Source of the DNA: UPXZ01 sp964568675
GTDB taxonomy: Bacteria > Bacteroidota > Bacteroidia > Bacteroidales > Paludibacteraceae
NCBI GenBank assembly: GCA_964568675.1
Contig: CAZMQV010000012.1
Location: forward strand, 1-54,532
DNA length: 54,532 nt
Direction: 5' to 3'
The first letter of the stretch is position 1. Each line of letters begins with the position of its first letter. The position numbers and the translations under genes were made by a program. Shown in pieces: positions 16,961-25,628 of the stretch. Under the pieces are notes generated by a model. It was not told the DNA's origin. It did not search any database and was given only the letters and a program-made list of their open reading frames with translations.

Positions 16961-18130
16961 ATGAAGAAAATTTTTTTATTTAGTCTTATTGCGTTTTTCA
17001 CCCTGTCGCTTACCGCGCAGTCGGAAAAAAAAGACACTATTATTTTCACTACTGTGAAAGAAAATAAAATAACACCGATCAAAAATCAGGCAAATTCGGG
17101 TACTTGCTGGTCATTCTCAGGTTTAGCTTTTTTTGAATCGGAAATACTCCGAATGGGAAAACCGGAGACCGACCTCTCGGAGATGTTCGTAGTGCGTCAT
17201 TCTTATGAAGACAAAGCGGATAAATACGTTCGCACGGATGCGAATATCAATTTTGCCGCGGGTGGGTCGTTCCACGACGTTTGGTATGTGCTGAAAAACT
17301 ACGGAGCTGTGCCTGAAATAGAAATGTCAGGTCTCAATTATGGATCAGAAACTCACAATCATGGCGAATTGGATGCTTTGGGCAAAAATTTTGTAGAGAC
17401 AATAGCGAGAAAGCCAAATAAAACACTTAGTCCCGCATGGAAAAATGCCTTTTCAGGTATTATGGAAGCGTATTTGGGTAAATATCCCGAAAAATTTACT
17501 GTTGCCGGTAAGGAATATACTCCGATAAGTTATGTAAAATCATTGGGGCTAAATATGGACGACTATGTGTCCGTTACCTCCTATACCCATCAACCATTTT
17601 ACTGTAAGTTTGCTTTGGAAATATCGGACAACTGGCGCTGGGGCGAAAGCTACAATGTTCCTCTCAATGAAATGATGAGTGTTTTTGACAATGCTATCAA
17701 TAATGGTTATACAATAGCCTGGGGTGCGGATGTAAGTGAGTCCGGTTTTACGCGCGATGGACTTGCCATGTTGCCCGAAACCAATAAAGAGTTGCTTCAA
17801 GGTACTGATCAGGCGCGTTGGGTTGGGACTATTGCCGGAGGAAAATTTACTGTGAAGGCACCCATGATCGAGCAAAATGTAACGCAAGAAAGTCGTCAGA
17901 AAGGGTATGACAATAAAGAAACTACTGACGACCACGGTATGCAAATTTTCGGTATTGCAAAAGACCAAACCGGGAAAGAGTATTACATGATTAAAAACTC
18001 GTGGGGCTCCAATAACAAGTATTCAGGCGTTTGGTATGTAAGCAAAGCTTTCGCGGCAGCCAAAACAATGAATATCTTAGTGCACAAAGATGCGATTCCG
18101 AAAGATGTTCGTAAGAAATTGGGAATTTAG
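16961..18130 (+). CDS. Secreted C1-family cysteine peptidase (bleomycin hydrolase / PepC-like)
   Basis: A 389-residue protein with a signal peptide (1-20, ending LTAQ). The papain-type catalytic residues are visible: Cys49 in NQANSGTCWSFSG, His325 in DDHGMQIFG, and Asn346 in MIKNSWGS. The oxyanion Gln43 is in KNQ. The long segment between Cys and His is as in aminopeptidase C/bleomycin hydrolases. The signal peptide places it outside the cytoplasm, unlike classical PepC. It likely degrades peptides that the neighbouring PepD then processes. A strong terminator follows. Confidence 0.9.
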   Translation: MKKIFLFSLIAFFTLSLTAQSEKKDTIIFTTVKENKITPIKNQANSGTCWSFSGLAFFESEILRMGKPETDLSEMFVVRHSYEDKADKYVRTDANINFAAGGSFHDVWYVLKNYGAVPEIEMSGLNYGSETHNHGELDALGKNFVETIARKPNKTLSPAWKNAFSGIMEAYLGKYPEKFTVAGKEYTPISYVKSLGLNMDDYVSVTSYTHQPFYCKFALEISDNWRWGESYNVPLNEMMSVFDNAINNGYTIAWGADVSESGFTRDGLAMLPETNKELLQGTDQARWVGTIAGGKFTVKAPMIEQNVTQESRQKGYDNKETTDDHGMQIFGIAKDQTGKEYYMIKNSWGSNNKYSGVWYVSKAFAAAKTMNILVHKDAIPKDVRKKLGI

Positions 18131-18155
18131 ACATCGTTGAATCACTGGAAGTATT

Positions 18156-18189
18156 AAAAAAGCAATCTAATTTTTTAGATTGCTTTTTT
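18156..18189 (+). terminator. Intrinsic terminator of the cysteine peptidase gene
   Basis: AAAAAGCAATCTAA pairs with TTAGATTGCTTTTT, ending in a T-run and leaving a small T-rich loop. Confidence 0.9.
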
Positions 18190-18284
18190 AATATATATGG
18201 GATAAATAAGTGTATATAGAAAGAATTTATGGTTTATTTTATGAAAATATCAAGCAGGGAGTGATGAATTTCAATTATAATCAA

Positions 18285-18292
18285 TATATTTG
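18285..18292 (+). promoter_or_regulatory. -7 element before the T9SS cargo gene
   Basis: TATATTTG matches TAnnTTTG fully. The -33 region is poor (AGTG, 21 nt upstream). Transcription would start near 18298, with a leader of about 46 nt. Confidence 0.4.
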
Positions 18293-18343
18293 CAAAGTAT
18301 TTAGATTAAAATCATTTTATTAATTTTATCAATTTATTTCACT

Positions 18344-20476
18344 ATGAAAAAAAACTTACTCAAAAGTTTAGCCATTATTATGATGATTGGCTACTCATTC
18401 TCAATTTTTGCTGCCTCTACACCTGCTGTAGATGATGGTAAATGGTACTATATTAAATCACAACGTTTTAATAGTGGTGGTCCTTGGTGGACATTTGATC
18501 CAGCTACAAGTTTTGTTGTACCAGGTGCATTAACAAAAGCCGATACACAGAAATTTACATTGGTATCGGTAGGTACTGAAGGAAAGGTAACTATAAAAGA
18601 AAATTCAGGTAAATTATTCTCTGCTTTAGCGCATGGTACTGCTACTGGCAACTGGACGAGCGAAGGTGCAGCTACCGGATGGACTTTAACCTCAAATGTG
18701 GTTAATGGTATTCAAGGATGGGCATTCCCCGGTGAAAATTCAGGTATTCATCAAGGTTCAGGTAGCTGGACTTGGAAAATATCAACCGGATGGTATGACC
18801 TGGCTGATAACTGTACTTTCTTTTTCTACGAAGCCATAGCGGATGCAAGTTTGAATATCGCTATTGATGATGCTTCAGTGCTTAAATCATCAGTTGTTGT
18901 TGGTGATGGGGTTGGACAGACTCCTCAAAGCGCAGTTGATGCTTATCAAGCAGCAATAGATGCAGCAAAAACAACTTTAGGCTCTACAGATGCCGGTGCT
19001 ATTCAGAGTGCTATTGACGCGTTAGCAGCAGCAACAGTTACTTTCAAAGCAGCAAAAGTTCCAATTGTTCAATCTTCTACTGAAAATGCTCCGGTTTGGT
19101 ATTTGATAAAAAATGTGAATAGAGGTGGAAAGGGATCAACTGTATTTACAACAACGCCTAATGGTCGTCTTGAAGGTACATCGGTAGCCAATTCAATACC
19201 TGCTGATGGTTCTGGCACTGGAGGCGCAGCAACAAAACTTAATCATCTGTTCCGCTTTGAAAAACAAGGAGACGGATCTTATAAAATGATAAATGCGGCT
19301 CAGCCAACCAATGAAGTGTTGCGTACTGCAGCCGGAGGAGGCTCAAGTCAAGAGGTGAAGTGTGGTACTCCAAATGGCTCTACCTGGAATATAAGCCTTA
19401 TAGGATACAACGCCACGTTGGCTGTTAATGAGGTTAAGTTTGTAGGTGTTCAAGTGAATACTATTTGGCACATGGCCGGACACTATGCTGTTGTATCATG
19501 GGATGGTGGCTCCAATTCGCCTTCTGCTTGGTATGTAGAGCAATATACAGGTGACGTGTCAGCACTTTATCAGGTTCAATACAATGCTTTGTCGGCGCAG
19601 TATGCTGCCATAGTTGACGTTAATGGCGACCCGATAGCTCCATATTCAATTGGAACCGAACCCGGTCAGTACGATTCGAATAAATTCAATGCGATGAAAA
19701 CGGCTTATTCCAATATGACTACAGCCGGTGTATCTTCACCGAATATTGTTAGTTTGCTTACTGCTTTGACTAATGCAATAGCTGATTTCAATGCAAGTAA
19801 AGTGCAGCCGGTCGCTTATGGTGGTACAGTGTCTGAGGGCGTTAAATACACGCTCCAACTTGTTCAATCTGGCGCAGCTAATGATGGATATTATCTTACA
19901 AACCCGCGTACCGATGCGAATAACGGAACAGATAGCAACAGACCTTATGCTACATTCTCTCAAGATATCGATGAGACGACTACAAGCTGGTATTTTGTAC
20001 CATCAACTACAGCCGGTAAATATGTAATAACAAGCAACCGCAGAACAAATGAATATATCGATGAAGAAGGTCGAGTACGCGATGCTTCTGGTTATGCCGA
20101 CAATACTTGGACTACTAAAACTTTGTTGCAAAATACATTGGTTTACCAAGACGGAACGTCATTGTTGATTGTTAAAATTGACAATAACAGCAATTTCTTT
20201 AATGTCGCATCTACTGCCGGCGCTACTCTTGCTAGAAATGCTTCTACTTGGTCAACATTTAGAGTAAGTCCTTATTCAAGCACTGGAGTGAATAAAAACA
20301 ACGACGCTTCGGCGCTTTCCGTTCGCATTTCAAATCGTGTAATTTCTGTTGATGGCATTGATAACTTTGAAGTATATTCAATCTCAGGTCAGCAAATGAA
20401 CCACAAAGCTGCTTTGCAGAATGGTGTTTACATCGTGAAAGCAGGTGAAGCTGTTCAAAAAGTATTGGTGAAATAA
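18344..20476 (+). CDS. Large secreted protein with a type IX secretion sorting domain
   Basis: A 710-residue protein with signal peptide (about 1-24). Three similar beta-rich segments start at GKWYYIKSQRF (about 27), APVWYLIKNVNRGG (about 245) and GVKYTLQLVQSG (about 500). They resemble ricin-like beta-trefoil sugar-binding modules, though this is tentative. Two alanine-rich helical linkers of FIVAR type (AVDAYQAAIDAAKTTLGS, about 200-240; about 445-485) separate them. The last 60 residues (FEVYSISGQQMNHKA, NGVYIVKAGEAVQKVLVK) form a Por/type IX secretion type-A sorting domain, so the protein is likely exported to or anchored on the surface. There is no catalytic motif. Confidence 0.75.
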   Translation: MKKNLLKSLAIIMMIGYSFSIFAASTPAVDDGKWYYIKSQRFNSGGPWWTFDPATSFVVPGALTKADTQKFTLVSVGTEGKVTIKENSGKLFSALAHGTATGNWTSEGAATGWTLTSNVVNGIQGWAFPGENSGIHQGSGSWTWKISTGWYDLADNCTFFFYEAIADASLNIAIDDASVLKSSVVVGDGVGQTPQSAVDAYQAAIDAAKTTLGSTDAGAIQSAIDALAAATVTFKAAKVPIVQSSTENAPVWYLIKNVNRGGKGSTVFTTTPNGRLEGTSVANSIPADGSGTGGAATKLNHLFRFEKQGDGSYKMINAAQPTNEVLRTAAGGGSSQEVKCGTPNGSTWNISLIGYNATLAVNEVKFVGVQVNTIWHMAGHYAVVSWDGGSNSPSAWYVEQYTGDVSALYQVQYNALSAQYAAIVDVNGDPIAPYSIGTEPGQYDSNKFNAMKTAYSNMTTAGVSSPNIVSLLTALTNAIADFNASKVQPVAYGGTVSEGVKYTLQLVQSGAANDGYYLTNPRTDANNGTDSNRPYATFSQDIDETTTSWYFVPSTTAGKYVITSNRRTNEYIDEEGRVRDASGYADNTWTTKTLLQNTLVYQDGTSLLIVKIDNNSNFFNVASTAGATLARNASTWSTFRVSPYSSTGVNKNNDASALSVRISNRVISVDGIDNFEVYSISGQQMNHKAALQNGVYIVKAGEAVQKVLVK

Positions 20477-20492
20477 AACAACAATATCTAAT

Positions 20493-20526
20493 AAAAAAAA
20501 CCGGACTGAAAAGTTCGGTTTTTTTT
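20493..20526. terminator. Bidirectional terminator between the T9SS cargo and ychF
   Basis: A-run, ACCGGACT, GAAA loop, AGTTCGGT, T-run. The stem has one G-T wobble. It has a T-run on both strands and lies between convergent genes. Confidence 0.85.
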
Positions 20527-20549
20527 ATTAGATACTATGCGAGTCTTGC

Positions 20550-21653
20550 TTATACATTAAATCGGAAGTGCATGATGTCGCCATCCTGAACTACATACTC
20601 TTTTCCTTCAACACTCATTTTTCCCGCTTCTTTCACGGCGCTTTCCGAGCCTAAACGCAAGTAATCTTCCAATTTAATAACCTCGGCGCGTATGAATCCT
20701 TTTTCGAAATCGGTGTGAATTACACCGGCGCATTGTGGCGCTTTCCATCCACGGTGGAATGTCCATGCACGTACTTCCTGAACTCCGGCGGTGAAATAGG
20801 TTTGCAAATCGAGTAGTTGATAAGCCGATTTTATCAATCGAGCAACACCAGATTCCTGTAGCCCTATTTCTTCAAGAAACATTTGACGTTCCTCGTAAGT
20901 TTCAAATTCGGCAATTTCCGACTCGATTTTTGCGGCAACTACCAGTATTTCGGCGCCTTCAGCATTAGCTACTTCGCGCACTACTTCTACATATTTGTTT
21001 CCCGACGCGGCACTTGCTTCATCCACATTGCAAACGTACATCACCGGTTTGTAGGTGAGCAGGTAGAGTTCGCGCGCTATTTTTTCGTCATCTTTGTTCT
21101 CAAAACTTACCGTACGTGCAGATTGACCTTGTTGGAGCGCGTTACGAAAGCGTGAATAGATATGAAATGCACGTAAAGCTTCTTTGTCGCCTCCGGTTTT
21201 CGCTTGTTTCTCTACCTTGTTAATTCTTGCTTCTATCGTTTCCAGGTCTTTTAACTGTAGTTCGGCGTCTATTATTTCCTTGTCTCGCACCGGGTCGATG
21301 GTGCCATCTACGTGAGTTACATTTTCATCATCGAAGCAACGGAGAACGTGCAAGATGGCATCCGTTTCACGGATATTGGCAAGAAATTTATTTCCTAATC
21401 CTTCGCCTTTGCTTGCACCTTTTACCAATCCGGCTATATCTACTATTTCAACAGTAGTGGGTACTATTCGGTTCGGCTTTACTAATTCAGATAGTTTATT
21501 AATTCGTTCGTCCGGAACAGTTATTACACCCACATTGGGTTCGATGGTGCAAAAAGGGAAATTAGCTGCCTGCGCTTTGGCGTTGGATAGGCAGTTGAAA
21601 AGCGTGGATTTACCTACATTTGGAAGACCCACGATACCACATTGTAATGCCAT
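20550..21653 (-). CDS. ychF: Redox-regulated ATPase YchF (OBG family)
   Basis: The 367-residue length is typical. The P-loop is GLPNVGKST (9-17), G3 is DIAGLVKGAS, and the C-terminal TGS domain reads AWTFHRGWKAPQCAGVIHTDFEKGF. The family binds ATP in preference to GTP and interacts with ribosomes. It is preceded by its own promoter (21777-21806) and transcribed away from rlmN, which lies 211 bp upstream on the same strand. Confidence 0.97.
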   Translation of the reverse strand: MALQCGIVGLPNVGKSTLFNCLSNAKAQAANFPFCTIEPNVGVITVPDERINKLSELVKPNRIVPTTVEIVDIAGLVKGASKGEGLGNKFLANIRETDAILHVLRCFDDENVTHVDGTIDPVRDKEIIDAELQLKDLETIEARINKVEKQAKTGGDKEALRAFHIYSRFRNALQQGQSARTVSFENKDDEKIARELYLLTYKPVMYVCNVDEASAASGNKYVEVVREVANAEGAEILVVAAKIESEIAEFETYEERQMFLEEIGLQESGVARLIKSAYQLLDLQTYFTAGVQEVRAWTFHRGWKAPQCAGVIHTDFEKGFIRAEVIKLEDYLRLGSESAVKEAGKMSVEGKEYVVQDGDIMHFRFNV

Positions 21654-21776
21654 TTTATTGGAGTTTTTAAGACCGATGCCTTTGCTTTTTTATAAAAGAT
21701 TCTTTTTAATCAATTGAATGTCAAAAGAATAATATTTAAAAAGGAATACGGTTGTTTATTTTAAAATTTCGGAGTG

Positions 21777-21806
21777 CAAAGATACGAGTTAATTTCCAAT
21801 TTCAAC
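21777..21806 (-). promoter_or_regulatory. Promoter of ychF
   Basis: On the minus strand GTTG (21806-21803), 18 nt, TATCTTTG (21784-21777). The -7 box matches the consensus fully. The leader would be about 118 nt. Confidence 0.5.
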
Positions 21807-21864
21807 TAATGATTTGAAGTTGAAATTGCTATGTGGTATAATTTCAATATATTTGACGCTATGA

Positions 21865-22911
21865 TTAAAAATCGGGTGTCTCGTTTCTCTTTACAAGTTC
21901 TTTGGTGGATAGCATTCCACAAGCGGCAAATATATCTTCGCCACGCGATGCGCGAATGGTTACAGTCATACCTCGCGCTTTCAGCATGTTTTGAAACTCC
22001 ACGATATCGTCGTAACTCGTGCCTTCGAGTGCGGTGTCGGGGATGGCGTGGAAGCGGATGAGGTTTATTCTGCATCGAATGCCATGCAGCAATTTTATCA
22101 TTTCGCGAGCGTGGCGTGGCGTATCATTCACGCCTTTGAACATGATGTATTCAAACGAAACACGCCTTTGACGCCCTAAATTCCATTTTTTAATATCTTC
22201 AACTACTTGTGTGATTGGATAAACATTCTGTATGGGCATCAGTTTCTTACGTTCTTCGTCGTAAGGTGAATGGAGGCTGACGGCAAGGTGCGCTTGACTT
22301 TTTTCCAAAAATTGAAGCATTGCCGGAATTACACCAATGGTAGAAACCGTAATTCGTTTTGGACTCCAGCCATATCCCCATTCCGAAGTAAGTATTTCCA
22401 AACTTTCCAATACTGACTGCACATTGTCAAGTGGTTCGCCCATACCCATGTAAACCACATTGGTAAGTCGATCAAATTCGGGTAGCGAGCGAATCTGGTT
22501 GATGATTTCGCCTGAAGTCAGGTTGCCCTGGAAACCTTGTTTTCCGGTCATACAGAAGAGGCAACCCATTTTGCAGCCAATTTGTGTGGAGACACAGAGT
22601 GTGGCGCGTTCTTTGTCCGGAATGAAAGCTGCTTCGATAAACTGCCCTGTACGTGTTGGGTAGAGGTATTTTTTAGTTCCGTCGGATGATGTTTCTACTT
22701 TTGAAGGCTCGGTAAGTTCTACTGAGTATTTTTCGGCAAGCAATTGTCTCGCTTTTTTCGAAAGGTTGGTCATCTCTTCAATCGAAGTAACCTGTTTTTT
22801 GTAGAGCCAATCGGCTATCTGGTTTGCCACAAATCCTTGTAAGCCTAATTCGGCGACGGCTTCTTTGAGTCGCACAAGTGTAAATCCGAAAAGATTTTGC
22901 TTATTTTGCAT
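21865..22911 (-). CDS. rlmN: Dual-specificity 23S rRNA/tRNA adenine C2-methyltransferase RlmN
   Basis: This 348-residue radical SAM enzyme has the cluster motif CKMGCLFC with Cys113, Cys117 and Cys120, and the C-terminal methyl-carrying cysteine at about 331 (FAACGML). It methylates A2503 of 23S rRNA and A37 of some tRNAs. The N-terminal helical domain (GLQGFVANQIADWLY) is typical. It starts 9 bp after the stop of the reductase gene, so these two are probably one transcript. Confidence 0.96.
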   Translation of the reverse strand: MQNKQNLFGFTLVRLKEAVAELGLQGFVANQIADWLYKKQVTSIEEMTNLSKKARQLLAEKYSVELTEPSKVETSSDGTKKYLYPTRTGQFIEAAFIPDKERATLCVSTQIGCKMGCLFCMTGKQGFQGNLTSGEIINQIRSLPEFDRLTNVVYMGMGEPLDNVQSVLESLEILTSEWGYGWSPKRITVSTIGVIPAMLQFLEKSQAHLAVSLHSPYDEERKKLMPIQNVYPITQVVEDIKKWNLGRQRRVSFEYIMFKGVNDTPRHAREMIKLLHGIRCRINLIRFHAIPDTALEGTSYDDIVEFQNMLKARGMTVTIRASRGEDIFAACGMLSTKELVKRNETPDF

Positions 22912-22920
22912 ACGAAATAC

Positions 22921-23580
22921 TTAATAATAGGTTTCAGAAATTATCTGTTGAAACGGAATTGCTTTTGATATAAGCAAATCCCTTACTTCAACCACCATTT
23001 CTGCACTACCGCAAAGGTAGTATTTAATTTCCGAAGGGAAAAGTTTTTGTTCACGCATCCACGAAGTGAGTCGTCCGCGATAGTGCGGAGTGTCGGGTTG
23101 CTGCGATGCGCAACGGATATAGTTTGCCGCGCTCAATGTTTCAGAAATTATTTCGGAGAAATAGAAATTTTCATCGCTTCTCCCTCCATGTATCAGTTTA
23201 TTATTAATCCCTTTTCCCGACCGAATCATCGAAACAAAAGGCGCGATGCCTGTGCCTGAAGCAATCCACCAAGCTGTGGACTCATTGCAAATGAAATTGC
23301 CGAATGGTTCGGAAATATAGATATCGTCGCCCGGTTTCAATGATGAAAGTTGAGGTGTGAGTTTCCCATTGGGACGTTCGTCGAATAGTATCTCGATATT
23401 GGGTTCATTTTCGCCGCTTGCTATGCTGTAAAGGCGAGGCTCGCCATCTTTGGCCAAATCAATGGCTAATACTTGTCCCGCTATGAAGTTGAAATCACGT
23501 TTAAAACTGAGAATAAACACATTAGGGGCAATTTCATTCAAGTTAATAACTTGTTTCTTTTTCAGATTTTGTTTTTTCAT
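22921..23580 (-). CDS. Ferredoxin/flavodoxin-NADP reductase-like oxidoreductase
   Basis: A 219-residue FAD/NAD(P) protein. The FAD-binding motif RLYSIAS is at 49-55 and the nucleotide-binding segment SGTGIAPFVSM at 108-118. The NADP domain motif YYLCGSAEMV lies near 188-197, and the protein ends with aromatic residues (SETYY), as in bacterial Fpr enzymes. It probably moves electrons between NADPH and ferredoxin or flavodoxin. RlmN needs reduced flavodoxin, so its adjacency to rlmN is suggestive, but a link is inference. Confidence 0.85.
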   Translation of the reverse strand: MKKQNLKKKQVINLNEIAPNVFILSFKRDFNFIAGQVLAIDLAKDGEPRLYSIASGENEPNIEILFDERPNGKLTPQLSSLKPGDDIYISEPFGNFICNESTAWWIASGTGIAPFVSMIRSGKGINNKLIHGGRSDENFYFSEIISETLSAANYIRCASQQPDTPHYRGRLTSWMREQKLFPSEIKYYLCGSAEMVVEVRDLLISKAIPFQQIISETYY

Positions 23581-23642
23581 TCATGAATTTGTAAAAGTAT
23601 GATTCTCTGGAATGAAACAAAGATTACTCCTCGATGTTTCGG

Positions 23643-23688
23643 ATTGAATGAAAAAAACCGGATATTTCGCCGGTTTTTTTCATTCAAT
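23643..23688. terminator. 19-bp perfect hairpin, bidirectional
   Basis: Positions 23643-23661 pair perfectly with 23670-23688 around the loop ATATTTCG. The stem includes AAAAAAACCGG and CCGGTTTTTTT, so a T-run follows the GC core on both strands. It touches the stop codon of the yqeY gene. Confidence 0.85.
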
Positions 23689-24150
23689 TTATAATGAGTT
23701 GAGCAAGGTCTTTACCATTTCCGAAATAAGTTTGCCATCGGCTTTCCCTGCCAGTTCTTTGGTGGCAACTCCCATCACTTTGCCCATATCCTGCGGTGAT
23801 GTGGCTCCTGTTCGGCTTATTATTTCAGACAATATTTGGCTTATTTTATCGCTGCTCATTGGAGCAGGTAGGTATTTTTCGATAATAGATGCTTCTTCAA
23901 GTTCTTTCTCCGCCAGATCGGTACGGTTTTGTTCCGAATAGATTTGAGCAGTTTCTTTGCGTTGTTTTACGAGCTTTTGCATGATTTTTACAGCCTGTTC
24001 GTCATGCAAAATTCCATCACTACCTTTTGCTACTTTTGCTTCGAGAAACTCTTTTTTTATTCCGCGCAAGGCATCCAATGCTACTTTGTCGCGTGCAAGC
24101 ATGGCTGCTTTGATGTCGTCGTTAATTTGATTAAATATTTTTTCTTCCAT
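23689..24150 (-). CDS. GatB/YqeY domain protein
   Basis: A 153-residue protein when started at ATG 24150. The upstream frame opens only from GTG 24201, inside ftsZ. It has the helical YqeY fold: IKAAMLARDKVALDALRGIK, then AEKELEEASIIEKYLP and a C-terminal GKLISEMVKTLL. YqeY is related to the tail of GatB and may bind tRNA; its function is unproven. It follows ftsZ by 23 bp and is the last gene of the division cluster. Confidence 0.93.
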   Translation of the reverse strand: MEEKIFNQINDDIKAAMLARDKVALDALRGIKKEFLEAKVAKGSDGILHDEQAVKIMQKLVKQRKETAQIYSEQNRTDLAEKELEEASIIEKYLPAPMSSDKISQILSEIISRTGATSPQDMGKVMGVATKELAGKADGKLISEMVKTLLNSL

Positions 24151-24173
24151 TTTAATATATTTTTCTACTAAAT

Positions 24174-25526
24174 TTATTTTTTTAAAAATTTTTTCGCCCA
24201 CGATGGTGTTCTTGTAACAGTGTCAAGAATTTTCTCATCATCCAGATCGTCAAAAGTAATAATGGTGGCGTTGTCATTTATTTCTTCCCCAATAATCTCT
24301 ACAATTTCGTCGGAAACGGATGGCTCAACAGTGAATGTGATTGTTTCAGGTTCGGGCTGAGGCGTGGTTTTTATCGACTCACCATAAAGTTCTTTCATCG
24401 CTTTTTCAAGATTTTTCTCATTTTTGAGATTCTCAATTTCTTCGTTTTGCAGAAAAACGTTTTCGTCGGGAGAAGCTTGGGCTGTGCCTGGATTGTTTTC
24501 TTCCACATTTGTATTTGCGCTCGGAGTAATTGGCATACCGGGTATGTCTTTTACGTTGAATCCGGTGGCAATGAGTGTGATTTTTACTTTATCGTCCAGT
24601 TCGTCGTCGTAGGTTGCTCCCCAGATTACAGTAATATCATCGCCCACTCGCGACATGAAATCGTGAATCTGCGAAATCTCTTCCATTAGTATCTGGTGAC
24701 TTGTCGAACAATAAAGGCTCAAAAGCACTTTGCTGGCGCCGTTCACGTCGCTCGTGTTGAGCAGTGGAGAGTTGAGCGCGTCTTCAATCGCTTTTGTTAT
24801 TCTGTTTTCGCCCGCGGCGTATCCTGTATTCATGATTGCCACTTTGCCTTCGCGCATGATGGTGTTTACATCGGCAAAGTCGATATTGATATATCCTTGA
24901 ATAGTAATAATTTCAGCGATAGCATTTGCGGCGTTGGTGAGTACATTATCTGCTTTGGCAAAGGCGTTTGCTAAATTCAGATCGGGGTAGATCAATTTCA
25001 GTTTCTCATTGTTTATAATCAGTAAGGCATCTACATATTTGCTCAATTCCGTGATTCCCCGGAGTGCTTGTTGTATTTTTTTTGATCCTTCGAAAGCGAA
25101 TGGAATGGTTACAATGCCTACTGTGAGGATGTCGAGTTCACGAGCAATTTTTGCTACGATTGGCGAAGCGCCTGTGCCTGTGCCACCACCCATGCCCGCG
25201 GTGATGAATACCATTTTTGTATTGTCTGTCAAAACCTTTTTTATATCTTCAATTGACTCTTCAGCCGCCGCCATAGCAACTTCCGGTTTGCCGCCGGCTC
25301 CTAGCCCTTGTGTGGTGGTGTTGCCAAGATGAATTTTTATAGGTACCGGAGAGCGTTTTAAATCCTGATTGTCAGTATTACATACGATAAAAGTTACATC
25401 GTTGATGCCTTGACGATACATGTGGTTTACCGCATTGCTACCTCCACCGCCCACGCCTATCACCTTGATGATTGATGAGTTTGATAATGTCAAGTTCAAT
25501 GGTAGCGTTTCATTCATTAATTCCAT
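24174..25526 (-). CDS. ftsZ: Cell division protein FtsZ
   Basis: This 450-residue tubulin-like GTPase has GVGGGGSNAVN (24-34), tubulin signature GGGTGTGA (113-120) and the T7 loop region NIDFADVNTIM. It polymerises into the division ring. After residue about 330 comes a long acidic linker (PDENVFLQNEEIENLKNEK) and a C-terminal peptide TPSWAKKFLKK, which would bind FtsA and other partners. The length exceeds E. coli FtsZ (383) mainly because of this linker, common in Bacteroidetes. It lies 102 bp after ftsA. Confidence 0.98.
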   Translation of the reverse strand: MELMNETLPLNLTLSNSSIIKVIGVGGGGSNAVNHMYRQGINDVTFIVCNTDNQDLKRSPVPIKIHLGNTTTQGLGAGGKPEVAMAAAEESIEDIKKVLTDNTKMVFITAGMGGGTGTGASPIVAKIARELDILTVGIVTIPFAFEGSKKIQQALRGITELSKYVDALLIINNEKLKLIYPDLNLANAFAKADNVLTNAANAIAEIITIQGYINIDFADVNTIMREGKVAIMNTGYAAGENRITKAIEDALNSPLLNTSDVNGASKVLLSLYCSTSHQILMEEISQIHDFMSRVGDDITVIWGATYDDELDDKVKITLIATGFNVKDIPGMPITPSANTNVEENNPGTAQASPDENVFLQNEEIENLKNEKNLEKAMKELYGESIKTTPQPEPETITFTVEPSVSDEIVEIIGEEINDNATIITFDDLDDEKILDTVTRTPSWAKKFLKK

Positions 25527-25628
25527 ATTATATGCGATTTTTGTGTTTAATACCTTGTTGTAGGTTTATATTATTTAGCGCCTGTTTGAACTTTCAATTT
25601 CAATAAACAGACGCATGAAAAATCATTT

